From positions 1-41,563 of the forward strand of contig JAPLFP010000370.1 of NCBI GenBank assembly GCA_026390585.1: a stretch of DNA of 41,563 bases. Direction: 5' to 3'. Made by a program: the position numbers and the translations under genes. Positions within the stretch are counted from its first letter, which is position 1. Every line of letters starts with the position of its first letter. Under the pieces are notes generated by a model. The model saw nothing but the letters and a program-made list of their open reading frames with translations. It had not been told where the DNA came from and searched no databases. This DNA is from Ignavibacteriales bacterium (GTDB lineage: Bacteria > Bacteroidota > Ignavibacteria > UBA10030). Positions 7,952 to 17,118 of the stretch are shown piece by piece.

Positions 7952-10519
7952 TTATTTCGCCCAAAGGATCAGACCAAGCTTGAGCGGATTCTCGAGAGCC
8001 TCGTGATGTGGGAGCACCCGGACCGTATGCCCCAGGCGCCCGCTCATTTCGAGCTTGTTGGTTCCAATGAAGTCGTACACGGATCCCGCGGGTGTGTCTT
8101 TCGGTTTCATCAGGACGACTTTCGGATGCTCGATCTCACCCTCGGCGTTCAGGTTCCCGTAGAACAACTCAACAGAGACATCGTCGGGTTTCAGATGTCC
8201 AAGATCGATGCGGGCATCGACAGTGAGCGTCTCGCCGACCTTCAGCGTTTTGTGGTTTTCTGCTTTGACTTCAACGATCTTTATCTCCTGCCAGTGCTGC
8301 CGAAGATGCTGTTTCCACACTGCGATCTGTTTCGCTCGGGCAAATCCATCATTGCTCAATTCACTGTAGCGGTCGAGAGCGGGTAGATACATCCGCTCTG
8401 TATACTCACGGACCATTCGATTCGTGTTGAAATCAGGTCCGATGGCCCGCATAGCACTTTTCATCTTCGCGATCCACTGACGAGGCAGGTCATCGGCACC
8501 GCGGGTGTAGTACAGGGGGACGATTTCCTTTTCGAGAAGATCGTACAGCGCATTTGACTCAATCTCATCCTGTGTCGGTTCGTCGGTGTATTCTTCGCCC
8601 CGCCCGATGGCCCAACCTGTGTTCACATTATAAGCTTCGTCCCACCACCCGTCCAGAACGCTGAGGTTGATGGCACCGTTGAGCGTTGCTTTCATACCGC
8701 TTGTTCCACTTGCCTCCAGGGGCCGGCGCGGCGTGTTGAGCCACACATCGACACCCTGCAGCATATAGCGGGCAACAACCATGTCGTAATCTTCGAGGAA
8801 CACCATTCTCCGGCGTGCATCGGGACGTCGTTCAAAATGTATGATCTGCCGAATGAGGTCCTTGCCGGGATTGTCGTGAGGATGCGCTTTACCGGCGAAA
8901 ATGATTTGCACAGGCCGATCCTTGTAAGCGAGGATTTTGAGAAGGCGTTCAACATCTTTCAGGATCAGCGTCGATCGCTTGTAGGTTGCGAAGCGCCGGG
9001 CGAAACCAATGGTGAGAGCCTGTGAATTCAGGATTTCATCAGCCTGTGCAAATTCAGACGGCGGCGCTCCTCGTGACTCGAGTTGTTTGCGCAGCCGACT
9101 TCGGGCAAACGCAACCAAGCGCTCGCGTCTTCTCTCGTGTGTTCTCCACAACTCTTCGTCGGGAATCTGATCGACACGGTTCCAGAGTGCATGGTCGCCC
9201 GCATCTTCCCGCCATCGGGGACCGAGGTAACGGTCATAGAGCCCTGCCATGTCGCGGCTGATCCACGACGGAGCGTGGACACCGTTCGTAATCGAAATGA
9301 TTGGGACCTCATTCGCGGGCAACCCCGGCCAGACATTCTTCCACATGTTGCGTGAAACGACGCCGTGAAGCTTGGCGACGCCGTTGGTGCTCCCCGCCAT
9401 CCTCAACGCGAGAACGGTCATGCAAAAGGCTTCCGTGTCGTTGTTAGGGTCTTGTCTGCCAAGACCATGGAATTCCTTCGGACTCAGTCCGAGATCGGGG
9501 TAGTATCGCTTGAAGTACTGCTCCATGAGATCGGGTGAAAAATAGTCGTTGCCTGCGGGAACGGGTGTATGTGTTGTGAAGGCAATGCCGGAGGTCGATG
9601 CTTCCCGTGCCTCGGCGAAGGAGAGTTTTTGTGTCTGCATGAGATCCTTGCAGCGCTCGAGGGAGAGAAATGCCGAGTGTCCTTCGTTCATGTGGTACAC
9701 TGAGGGATGAATACCCATCGCTTTCAGCGCACGGTATCCGCCGATACCCAAGAGGATCTCCTGTTTGATCCTCAGTTCACGGTCGCCTCCGTATAGCTGA
9801 TCTGTGATATCCTGGTCCTCCTGGCGGACATTCATCGGTATGTTGGTGTCGAGGAGGTACAGTGGGACTCTTCCGACCTGCACTTTCCAAATCTGAGCGT
9901 AGAGTGCACGGCCGTCGAGATCGACGGAGATGATTATCGGTCTGCCTGTCTGATCGAGCTTGAGGCGGATAGGCAGTGTGTAAAAGTCGTTTTCCGGATT
10001 CCGCTCCTGCTGCCATCCATCGATATTTAAGTATTGCCGAAAATATCCTTGTTGATACAACAATCCAACGCCGACCAGTGGCAGGCCGAGATCGCTTGCC
10101 GATTTCAGATGGTCGCCGGAAAGGACACCGAGCCCACCGGAATAGTTCTGCAGGCACTCCGTGATGCCGAACTCTGCAGAGAAGTACGCAATCTGGCCTT
10201 GCTCAACCTGAGAGTACGTCTTTCGGAACCATGTGGAACCAGTGTCGAGGTACTTTTTATAGCGATCGAACCCGCGTTCGAGTTGCGCGAGCAGAGCGTC
10301 ATCGCGGGAAGCTGCATTCAAGCGCTCTTGACTGATCATTCCAAGCATCAGCACAGGGTTGTGATTCGTTTTCTCCCAGAGGTCGGGATCCAAACGAATG
10401 AGGAGCTCCATCAGGTCGTGATCCCAGACCCAGAGCAGGTTATACGCGAGCTCATGAAGAGGTTCAAGTTCTTTCGGGAGAGCAGGAGCGACGGTGTAAG
10501 TATAGATGGGCCGAGTCAT
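7952..10519 (-). CDS. glgP: Alpha-glucan (glycogen/maltodextrin) phosphorylase
   Basis: This 855-residue protein matches the GT35 phosphorylases of the form with a DUF3417-type N-terminal region (about residues 1-110, LHELAYNLLWVWDHDLMELL). Conserved blocks include YFSAEFGITECLQNYSGGLG, VYHMNEGHSAFLSLER, ITNGVHAPSWI, IGFARRFATYKR and the pyridoxal-phosphate site GTSGMKATLNG, whose Lys should bind the cofactor. It releases glucose-1-phosphate from the non-reducing end of alpha-1,4-glucans, in the cytoplasm. AAGGGA lies 9-14 bases before the ATG. The isomerase gene lies 136 bases upstream on the same strand, a sensible partner once phosphoglucomutase has made glucose-6-phosphate. Length and motifs are normal and the frame is uninterrupted. 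Confidence 0.95.
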   Translation of the reverse strand: MTRPIYTYTVAPALPKELEPLHELAYNLLWVWDHDLMELLIRLDPDLWEKTNHNPVLMLGMISQERLNAASRDDALLAQLERGFDRYKKYLDTGSTWFRKTYSQVEQGQIAYFSAEFGITECLQNYSGGLGVLSGDHLKSASDLGLPLVGVGLLYQQGYFRQYLNIDGWQQERNPENDFYTLPIRLKLDQTGRPIIISVDLDGRALYAQIWKVQVGRVPLYLLDTNIPMNVRQEDQDITDQLYGGDRELRIKQEILLGIGGYRALKAMGIHPSVYHMNEGHSAFLSLERCKDLMQTQKLSFAEAREASTSGIAFTTHTPVPAGNDYFSPDLMEQYFKRYYPDLGLSPKEFHGLGRQDPNNDTEAFCMTVLALRMAGSTNGVAKLHGVVSRNMWKNVWPGLPANEVPIISITNGVHAPSWISRDMAGLYDRYLGPRWREDAGDHALWNRVDQIPDEELWRTHERRRERLVAFARSRLRKQLESRGAPPSEFAQADEILNSQALTIGFARRFATYKRSTLILKDVERLLKILAYKDRPVQIIFAGKAHPHDNPGKDLIRQIIHFERRPDARRRMVFLEDYDMVVARYMLQGVDVWLNTPRRPLEASGTSGMKATLNGAINLSVLDGWWDEAYNVNTGWAIGRGEEYTDEPTQDEIESNALYDLLEKEIVPLYYTRGADDLPRQWIAKMKSAMRAIGPDFNTNRMVREYTERMYLPALDRYSELSNDGFARAKQIAVWKQHLRQHWQEIKIVEVKAENHKTLKVGETLTVDARIDLGHLKPDDVSVELFYGNLNAEGEIEHPKVVLMKPKDTPAGSVYDFIGTNKLEMSGRLGHTVRVLPHHEALENPLKLGLILWAK

Positions 10520-10655
10520 AACAGTAGTCCCTTGTGGAAATCAGAAATGCGTTGGAACGATCCGGTTATCTCGTCAGGTCAATCGACTGAACGGAAACGA
10601 CTGAAAAGGATAACAAAGAAAAGTGAGAAAAACCATAAGCGGACTAGCGTAGTTT

Positions 10656-12428
10656 TCAACATAACGTGAAGGCTTCTCGCTCTTCGGAAAGTCGAGCTTT
10701 GTTCCATTGGGCAGGGCTGTTTTGAAGGCTACATGTCACCCCGAGATTTTCCGCTTCATGAATCCCGCATCTGAGCGGAATCCCAAGAGGCGGGACTTCT
10801 GCTTGGGGTCTCAAAACGAGGTCCCGAATGAAGATCCCGCTATGGGATTCCGCTCGTGAGCGGGATTCAGAAAGCGAACATTTCGGGACGACATTTATGT
10901 GCTCAACGCCCCATTGGTCGAACGAGTTCACATCCCAGAGAACTCCTTGCACGAAAATCTTGTGTTCGTAGAGGGCAATGAGCGAACCGAGTGTTCGGGG
11001 AGTCAGTTTTTTGAAGAGGATCGTGTTTGTCGGACGGTTTCCTGGGAACACTTTGTGCGGAAGGAGTCCCTCGAGTTCTGATCCATTCAGGCCCGAATTT
11101 TCGAGCTCTGCGCGTGCCTCATCTTCTGTCTTGCCTTTCATGAGAGCTTCGGTCTGCGCAAAAAAGTTCGACAGAAGAATTACATGATGCTCGCCAATCG
11201 GGTTGTGCGATTGCGACGGCGTCAGGAAATCGACCGGAATGAGCTTCGTCCCCTGATGCAGAAGCTGGAAGAACGCATGCTGGCCATTGGTGCCGGGTTC
11301 TCCCCAAATGATCGGACCGGTGGAATAGTCCACGCGTTGACCGGTTCGTGTCACCCCCTTGCCGTTACTCTCCATATCGCCTTGCTGTAAATACGCAGGA
11401 AACCGGTGGAGGTATTGATCATAGGGAATGATAGCGTGTGACTCAGCGCCGAAGAAGTTGTTGTACCAAACTCCGAGCAATCCGAGGAGAACCGGCAAGT
11501 TTGTTTCGAAGGGGGCGGTACGGAAATGTTGATCCATCTGGTGCGCGCCGAGAAGCAGCTCCTCAAAGTTCTCCATACCGATGGAGAGAGCGATGGAGAG
11601 TCCGATTGCCGACCACAGAGAATACCGGCCGCCGACCCAATCCCAGAACTCGAACATGTTCTTTGTGTCGATGCCAAACGCAGTAACTGCTTTCGCGTTT
11701 GTCGAGACTGCAACAAAATGCCTGGCGACAGTTGACGGATTTTGAGCCCGCTCCAGGAACCATTTCTTTGCCGACTCTGCATTGACGATTGTCTCTTGCG
11801 TTGTAAACGTCTTCGATGCGATGATGAAAAGCGCCGTTTCGGGGCTCAGTCGTTTCACTGTCTCTGCGATGTGGGTTCCGTCGACGTTTGAAACGAAGTG
11901 AACATTGAGACGAGGGTGGCCGTAGTGTTTCAGTGCTTCTGTCACCATAGCGGGGCCGAGATCCGATCCGCCGATGCCGATGTTGACGATATCGGTGATG
12001 GGTTGACCCGTGTAACCTTTCCACGCGCCGGTGCGGACTTGTTCAGTGAACGCACGAATATGGTCAAGCACTTTGTTCACCGAGGGCATGACATCGACGC
12101 CATCGACGATGATCGGCGTGTTGGACCGGTTGCGAAGGGCGATGTGAAGAACGGAGCGATGTTCGGTTGAGTTGATCTTTTCACCAGTGAACATTTGTTC
12201 GGTCCGATGTTTCAAATCCGCTTCACGAGCGAGGTCAAACAGAAGCGACATTGTCCGTTCGGAAATACGATTCTTGGAATAGTCGAGGAGAAAATCGTTC
12301 CACCGGACTGAGAACTTACCAAACCGTTGTGGATCGGATGCGAACATCTCACGCATGTGTTGAGGAGCGATCTCTCGTTGATGCAGTTCGAGAGCCTTCC
12401 ATGCGGGCGATTGAGTCAGTTTCGACAT
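10656..12428 (-). CDS. pgi: Glucose-6-phosphate isomerase with C-terminus replaced by a repeat (probably inactive)
   Basis: Residues 1-509 are a typical isomerase: [17 protein letters not shown], the SIS-domain [22 protein letters not shown], the catalytic Glu in GDMESNGKG, the catalytic His in [17 protein letters not shown], and NSFDQWGVE. Family members continue as LGK, whose Lys is the third catalytic residue (Lys514 in E. coli, Lys518 in rabbit), then about 40 more residues including SSTNGL. Here residue 510 onward becomes [13 protein letters not shown] and 81 unrelated residues encoded by a dispersed palindromic repeat (below). The lost 3' end is not found in any frame downstream. The length, 590 against about 549, therefore misleads. 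The enzyme converts glucose-6-phosphate to fructose-6-phosphate; this copy should be inactive or severely impaired. It may be a pseudogene or an assembly artefact. Confidence 0.9.
   Translation of the reverse strand: MSKLTQSPAWKALELHQREIAPQHMREMFASDPQRFGKFSVRWNDFLLDYSKNRISERTMSLLFDLAREADLKHRTEQMFTGEKINSTEHRSVLHIALRNRSNTPIIVDGVDVMPSVNKVLDHIRAFTEQVRTGAWKGYTGQPITDIVNIGIGGSDLGPAMVTEALKHYGHPRLNVHFVSNVDGTHIAETVKRLSPETALFIIASKTFTTQETIVNAESAKKWFLERAQNPSTVARHFVAVSTNAKAVTAFGIDTKNMFEFWDWVGGRYSLWSAIGLSIALSIGMENFEELLLGAHQMDQHFRTAPFETNLPVLLGLLGVWYNNFFGAESHAIIPYDQYLHRFPAYLQQGDMESNGKGVTRTGQRVDYSTGPIIWGEPGTNGQHAFFQLLHQGTKLIPVDFLTPSQSHNPIGEHHVILLSNFFAQTEALMKGKTEDEARAELENSGLNGSELEGLLPHKVFPGNRPTNTILFKKLTPRTLGSLIALYEHKIFVQGVLWDVNSFDQWGVEHINVVPKCSLSESRSRAESHSGIFIRDLVLRPQAEVPPLGIPLRCGIHEAENLGVTCSLQNSPAQWNKARLSEEREAFTLC
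10739..10900. repeat. Dispersed palindromic repeat, copy A, inside the 3' end of pgi
   Basis: The stretch is packed with short inverted units of the GGGATTC / GAATCCC and GAGCGG / CCGCTC kind. The core TTCCGCTTCATGAATCCCGC (10749-10768), then ATCTGAGCGG, recurs with few changes at 26229-26257 and 21880-21910. The left edge of homology is uncertain. The right edge falls where isomerase homology stops, at about 10901. Confidence 0.7.
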
Positions 12429-12556
12429 GATGAATGCTCTTGAGTAAGTACTTTGGGCGAGATTGGCAACTAGACGTCAGGGTAAAACGGCAACGTTAAT
12501 ATAGGAAAAAAGGAGGGAAGAGTTTCTAGGGGCTTGCCTCTCGCGCAAACCCTTGT

Positions 12557-12580
12557 GGGACAGGTTGACAACCTGCCCTA
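12557..12580. repeat. Short imperfect palindrome at the stop of the membrane protein gene
   Basis: GGGACAGGTTG pairs with CAACCTGCCC around a tiny loop, with one bulged A. The right end overlaps the TAG stop of the next gene. It has no clear U-tract, so it looks more like an intergenic repeat unit than a terminator. Confidence 0.45.
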
Positions 12581-12976
12581 CAGATTGCGATGCATCACCT
12601 TGCCAATGATCACGGCGAGCACTCCAAACACCACACCGCTCACCGTTCCAATGATAGGACCCATAATGAGGACAATAGCTGCGGGATGCAAGCCTTGAGG
12701 TAACGCATTCAGCGCTTCGACCATCCGAGGATTGTTTGCCAGATATGTAGAAACAAAGAGCGCTTGAATGATTGAGCTGAAAAATCCTGTAAGAATGCCG
12801 AGGTAGAAGCCATGAAGAAACAGCTCTTCGCGCGACCGGCGGGAAAATCTCCACGCTGAAAATATCCCAATACAGAGCCACGCGAGCCACTCACGCCCGC
12901 TGGTGAAACCAAACACAGAGGCGATGCCGAAGATGATGCCGAGGAGAGAGAGGGAGATGATAAGTCGCCAGTTCAT
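12578..12976 (-). CDS. Small polytopic membrane protein, function unknown
   Basis: The 132-residue product from the ATG at 12976 has four predicted membrane segments: about residues 3-22 (IISLSLLGIIFGIASVFGF), 27-40, 57-78 and 97-124 (AIVLIMGPIIGTVSGVVFGV). Between helices 1 and 3 is a basic loop with RRSREELF. The overall shape resembles the DUF4199-type small membrane proteins of Bacteroidota, but I cannot confirm the family. A TTG seven codons upstream could also serve as start. No partner is evident: a MITE-like element separates it from the creatininase gene upstream. Its stop codon overlaps a palindrome. Confidence 0.7.
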   Translation of the reverse strand: MNWRLIISLSLLGIIFGIASVFGFTSGREWLAWLCIGIFSAWRFSRRSREELFLHGFYLGILTGFFSSIIQALFVSTYLANNPRMVEALNALPQGLHPAAIVLIMGPIIGTVSGVVFGVLAVIIGKVMHRNL

Positions 12977-13019
12977 GATTTGCTCGTTGATCGTCAACTC
13001 ACTGTAGAAAGACTTGGAT

Positions 13020-13277
13020 GGTGTCGCGTCTCACAGGCACCTTGAATAAGTGGCTTAACCAATGTAGGGATGCATTTGATTGAGAAGACCGGCCATGCCG
13101 GACAAAACACACCCCTAAATCCCCTCTCTCTCTCACGCGAGCATCCGCACAGAGGGGACTGACAAAGCCGAGCGTAAAACGGTCCCCTCTTGCGTGTAAG
13201 GTCGAGGGTGGCGAGAGGGGAGCAGGGGGGTGTGTAGTGTCTCGGACTTATTCAAAGAACATCTGAGACATGACACT
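13020..13277. mobile_element. MITE-like element with 32-bp imperfect terminal inverted repeats
   Basis: Left end 13020-13051 and the reverse complement of right end 13246-13277 agree at 24 of 32 positions, sharing GTGTC, GTCTCA and TTGAATAAGT. Inside are nested inverted pairs: ACACACCCC at 13107-13115 with GGGGTGTGT at 13227-13235, and AGAGGGGAC at 13151-13159 with GTCCCCTCT at 13182-13190. No open frame of note lies inside. This accounts for almost the whole 320-base gap between the membrane protein and the creatininase gene. Confidence 0.65.
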
Positions 13278-13297
13278 AGGTCACGGTGATCTCATTC

Positions 13298-14065
13298 TTA
13301 TTCGTACAAGTCCTTCAGATTCGCCGCGGCGAGCTCTTTGAGGAAACCGCCAACCTTCTCTGTTACGGCTTTCAAATATCGGCTTCCTTTCTCGACAGTC
13401 GCTCGTTTGGGATTTCCAACGCCAGTGTCTTTTGTGACCTTTGTCCACTGTCGGGGCGTCCAAACCCAGCGCTCACGAAGCCCCTGGAGCTTGAATTTGC
13501 GGGATGCTCCGTCTCCGGCTTCATTCAAAGGAAGCACAAGATCGGGGGCGACATTGAGCATAACGCTGGTCTCCATTTCCCCCGCATGGTCGTCGGCCTC
13601 TTCAAAGTGAGTCTTCTGATCGACGATCTGCCACCAGTTGATAGTGCAGACAAACATTTCCGGATAATGCAGCTGAACCTCCCGGAGCATCTGCCGGAAG
13701 TCGTTTCCTCCATGGCTGTTTAGCACAACGAGCTTGTGAATCCCCTGTCGTGAAAGGGAGTCAACCACGTCCTTGAGCAAAGGGAACTGTGTGCTCGGAT
13801 TGATGCTGATGGTCAGCTTGATGTCGAGTTGACCGGTATTAACACCGAATGGCACCGTCGGAAGGACGATGACTTTTGCTCCCGCCTCCCAGGCGATCCT
13901 TGCGGATTCAGTGGCAACGTAATCAGACTCGACATTGTCCGTCCCATAGGGGAGATGATAGTTATGGGCTTCAGTCGCGCCCCAGGGGAGAATGGCGACG
14001 GTGTACTTCGTCGCCTTGATGGTCTTCCACGTTGTCTCAGCAAGAATGTATGGGCGTGTTGGCAT
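13298..14065 (-). CDS. Creatininase-family amidohydrolase
   Basis: This 255-residue protein has the creatininase/mycofactocin-MftE fold signatures: LPWGATEAHNYHLPYGTD near the N-terminus (Glu, His and Asp metal ligands), then LPTVPFGVNTGQ, VLNSHGGND at about residue 115, and DDHAGEMETS with a further Glu ligand. The family hydrolyses creatinine or related cyclic amides, or trims peptides, using a two-metal site; the substrate here is unknown. It is cytoplasmic, as no signal peptide is seen. AAGAGG lies a few bases before the ATG. It lies 83 bases downstream of the GxGYxYP gene on the same strand and may share its transcript. Confidence 0.88.
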   Translation of the reverse strand: MPTRPYILAETTWKTIKATKYTVAILPWGATEAHNYHLPYGTDNVESDYVATESARIAWEAGAKVIVLPTVPFGVNTGQLDIKLTISINPSTQFPLLKDVVDSLSRQGIHKLVVLNSHGGNDFRQMLREVQLHYPEMFVCTINWWQIVDQKTHFEEADDHAGEMETSVMLNVAPDLVLPLNEAGDGASRKFKLQGLRERWVWTPRQWTKVTKDTGVGNPKRATVEKGSRYLKAVTEKVGGFLKELAAANLKDLYE

Positions 14066-14148
14066 AGTCCTCTTGTTTACCTTGATATGAAGAACAATCG
14101 CTGTTGATCGTGGGCTATGATTCTTGAGTTCGTATTACCAATTGACGG

Positions 14149-16218
14149 CTATTTCTTTGGACGCACAAGGAATCTCTCCTCAAACGTTGGCGCTTTTCCT
14201 GCGAGAGTCAGAAAGACATCCAACGGAACCACCTCGAACTCCGGCCCCAGCTTGCTCAGAATTCCTTTGACACGTTTGACATCACTGTATTCCCGCACAT
14301 GGATGAGCAGGAAATACGGCCGCTTGCCGTTGATCTTCCCAAGTTCTTCCAGATCCGCAACTGCATCGGCCTCGGGGCGCTCGGGTGAAAGGTAATAGTC
14401 ATACGAAATGAACGGCTTTCCGTCCTTCACGGTGAATGTGAATGCGGGAGCATAGCCGTTGACAAACCCGATCGCATTTGGCATGCCTTTGTAGTAAGCG
14501 TCAACGATGTCTTTCGTCAGATCCGGGTTGCCTTCAACGGTTGCGCCCTCAGAGTAGTCCATGATCTCGAAGACCTTCAGATCGAGGACATCCATATCCT
14601 CTTTTGCTTTCGTGATCAACGGCGGTAGGAGCTTTGGCGGTACGACCTTGGGGTACATGTAACCAGGGCCCGAGAGGCAGCCGATGAAATAATCATTGGG
14701 TGTGGCCAGCGTGTAGAAATACTCTGCCATCGCCGGTGCCATCCAGACATAATTCATCAAAACTTCCCATGCGTATGGGATTTCTCCTCTACCAGGTTTC
14801 AGCCATGCGCCAAGACCGATACCGTCCGTCTGAATGCAGGTGACATAGACTTTCTTCTCAGGCGTGTAAACCTTGCCGGGAACAACGTGATGATTGTTGG
14901 TAAACTTAAATCCCGGCGAGACTGGCACCTGGCTGGCAAAGGTAACATTGGGGAGTGTGTTCAATCCCTCGACGCGCAATCCGAAACTCGACGTCAGCTT
15001 CACGTGCTCCCGTTCCAAATCTTTGGCATATGAATGCCATCCCATCACCATTGCCATCGAATTCATCTGGCTCAGGATCTTCTTCGCGAGCTGGTACTCC
15101 AGCGTATCTGTTACCCTGCTGGAGAGATCATTGAAGAACACTTGTTTCGCAACTCCCCAATCGGCCACCCCGGGCTTCATCACCGTTCCATGCTCGCCTC
15201 CGAGCCAAATGATGTAATCCTTGCTGCATCGTTGCCAGTACTGATCGTAGGCCCATTGATAGATCTGGGCGTCGGTCTGACCAGCGAACTTGCCGCGGAA
15301 ATCTGCAACGGGTTTGAGGCCCGCGCTCTCCACCATGGGAATCATATCTTCGCTGACAACAACGGAGCGCTCGAGTCCGGCAACCGTAAAGGCAACGATG
15401 AGCGACGTGCGGACGGATTTGTCCCAGACAACATACCCTTTGACGAATTTCTTCAGCGCCTGCAGAGCGGCCTGTGGGGTTCGAAGCTCGGTGAATGTGA
15501 AGTTCTTCTTCTCCTTGTAGAAGTTGAAGACCGACGTAACGTATGTGAAATCCCAATTGTCGGGATAAAGGAGATACAGGCGTGGCGCATCAATGTTGGC
15601 AAGGCCCTGCAGACTGATCAGGAACGCCTGCGTGCCGAGTTTTCCCTGCACTTGCCAATTGTCTTCCAGACGGATGAAATAGGCATCTCTGGCCCCGTCA
15701 CGTTTCAAGATGTACTTCACGGGCGGACCAGTCGTGCGGGTGGATCGGTTAACCGTGTAGGTCATGGTCTCTTTGTCGGCAGACAGTTCATAGAGATGCG
15801 TCGCGTGAACAGGGCTGAGTCCCTGAGAGCCATGGATGGAATATGATTCGTCGAGCTTCAAGACGTTCCCTTCCTGCTCCCAGGAAGCCTTGATCTGCCT
15901 CGATCCGTTGACAGGCATCATCAATCCCATGAAGACATTGCTTGGCCATGCGCGCTCGTGAATGGGTACATTGTTGGTCACTCCGCCAAGTTTGAGCACA
16001 AGAGAATCGAGAAAAAAACGACTCGTTCCCCACTTTTGCAGAAGTGTGACGCTCGATGGCTGCTGGCGGAATTCAACGGACATTGTCCCAAAGAGAGCGA
16101 TATCATGGCTCGCCTGAGGTATGACAACCCACTTGCCACTGAATGCAGGGTCTCCCTGGCTTGCGGCAAGAAGCGGGAAGAGGAGGAGAATCAGAGGAAA
16201 GAATAGTCTCGTTTTCAC
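14149..16218 (-). CDS. GxGYxYP-domain protein (putative glycoside-hydrolase-like), copy 1
   Basis: This 689-residue protein begins with a GTG at 16218, with GGGAG about eight bases upstream, and a signal peptide (FFPLILLLFPLLAASQG). Residues about 20-170 form a beta-rich lipocalin-like region beginning FSGKWVV. The remainder fits the GxGYxYP N- and C-terminal families, with TQAFLISLQGLANIDAPRLYLLYP, WLGGEHGTVMKPGVADWG and the signature GPGYMYP. It ends in a modified polysaccharide-deacetylase-like part (YFLLIHVREYSDV). The family is predicted to be a secreted or periplasmic carbohydrate-active protein with no characterised activity that I know of. A paralogue of nearly equal length (688 residues) lies at 29494-31560. 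The sigma-factor-like gene lies 83 bases upstream. Confidence 0.88.
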   Translation of the reverse strand: MKTRLFFPLILLLFPLLAASQGDPAFSGKWVVIPQASHDIALFGTMSVEFRQQPSSVTLLQKWGTSRFFLDSLVLKLGGVTNNVPIHERAWPSNVFMGLMMPVNGSRQIKASWEQEGNVLKLDESYSIHGSQGLSPVHATHLYELSADKETMTYTVNRSTRTTGPPVKYILKRDGARDAYFIRLEDNWQVQGKLGTQAFLISLQGLANIDAPRLYLLYPDNWDFTYVTSVFNFYKEKKNFTFTELRTPQAALQALKKFVKGYVVWDKSVRTSLIVAFTVAGLERSVVVSEDMIPMVESAGLKPVADFRGKFAGQTDAQIYQWAYDQYWQRCSKDYIIWLGGEHGTVMKPGVADWGVAKQVFFNDLSSRVTDTLEYQLAKKILSQMNSMAMVMGWHSYAKDLEREHVKLTSSFGLRVEGLNTLPNVTFASQVPVSPGFKFTNNHHVVPGKVYTPEKKVYVTCIQTDGIGLGAWLKPGRGEIPYAWEVLMNYVWMAPAMAEYFYTLATPNDYFIGCLSGPGYMYPKVVPPKLLPPLITKAKEDMDVLDLKVFEIMDYSEGATVEGNPDLTKDIVDAYYKGMPNAIGFVNGYAPAFTFTVKDGKPFISYDYYLSPERPEADAVADLEELGKINGKRPYFLLIHVREYSDVKRVKGILSKLGPEFEVVPLDVFLTLAGKAPTFEERFLVRPKK

Positions 16219-16301
16219 TTTTCAGACTCCCTTTGCAGGTTTACTGGAAGCAGATAGTAACATCGGCAAAACAAATCATTGCTCGCGTCGATCAACATTG
16301 T

Positions 16302-17012
16302 TCAAGAACGACCCAGAGCATTCCCAAATAGCAAGCGGACTTCCTTTCGAAACTCAGCGCTGGATGTAGTCAGGGATTGAATGAGGTCGGTGACGATTCC
16401 CTGATACGTTGACCTTGTCTCCTTGAGGAAGGCCTTTGCGATGTCCGGAGAGATTGACAATTCCTTTGCAAGCTCTTCGATCGGGAGCCGTTCGCCTTGC
16501 TGGAGATCGTTGCGGAGGAACAGAAAGAATTGAACGGTCTTTCCTTGCTGTTGTAGTTTGCCGTACAGCTCTTCGACAGCAAGAGTGAAAATATTGCGGA
16601 GCCACTCGCTCTCGTAATACTCATCCGCCGATTGAGAAGGGTCTCTCAGCTCCGTTCTCAGTTCTTCGTCAACCATGGAGAAATCGAGGGGGAACGAAAA
16701 TCCCGCGTCCCCCAACGTCTTCTTTCGAGTGACAAACTCGTCGAGCTTCACCCTCAAAAACGCGCGTATCGGAGATCTGCTGCCATCGAACTGCTCGAGG
16801 AATCCCTTTTGCTGGACCTCTCCCAGGAAGCTCTGCATCATTGCTTCTGCATCCGAGGATGGTATTTCATAACGCAGCCGAAGATATTTGTAGAGCACCT
16901 TCCAGTGAGTAGCAATGATGTGCTCGATGGCTCCCAGCCGCTCCTTTTCATTGCCGAACTGAGCCGTGAGAACAGCGGACGAATAATCGGATGGAGGGGC
17001 AGCGGTGGGCAT
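16302..17012 (-). CDS. Sigma-70-like factor of the ECF-like (planctomycete/FCB) type
   Basis: The 236-residue product resembles ECF-like sigma factors. It has a region-2-like segment, WKVLYKYLRLRYEIPSSDAE followed by MMQSFLGEVQQKGFLEQFDG and SPIRAFLRVKLDEFV (about residues 35-95). The C-terminal half holds a region-4-like helix-turn-helix candidate around LPIEELAKELSISPDIAKAFLKE (about 177-199). The match is by pattern only and the region-4 part is weak. If correct, it would direct RNA polymerase to a small regulon. The adjacent downstream gene on the same strand is the GxGYxYP protein, the obvious first target. No anti-sigma gene is next to it. The ribosome binding site (AAAGG) is distant from the ATG. 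Confidence 0.62.
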   Translation of the reverse strand: MPTAAPPSDYSSAVLTAQFGNEKERLGAIEHIIATHWKVLYKYLRLRYEIPSSDAEAMMQSFLGEVQQKGFLEQFDGSRSPIRAFLRVKLDEFVTRKKTLGDAGFSFPLDFSMVDEELRTELRDPSQSADEYYESEWLRNIFTLAVEELYGKLQQQGKTVQFFLFLRNDLQQGERLPIEELAKELSISPDIAKAFLKETRSTYQGIVTDLIQSLTTSSAEFRKEVRLLFGNALGRS

Positions 17013-17118
17013 TTCGGAGTGAACCTTTCTCGGGAACCTGCGTGTTCTTGCTCACGAAGTTACACAGCCTTGCGTCTATATGCAACTTCGAAACCAGGCG
17101 ACTGAGAAGGGATGACCT

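Noticed and set aside
15034-15846. Plus-strand frame of 270 codons opposite the first GxGYxYP gene
   Set aside because: It is antisense to a protein with clear family motifs and a signal peptide.
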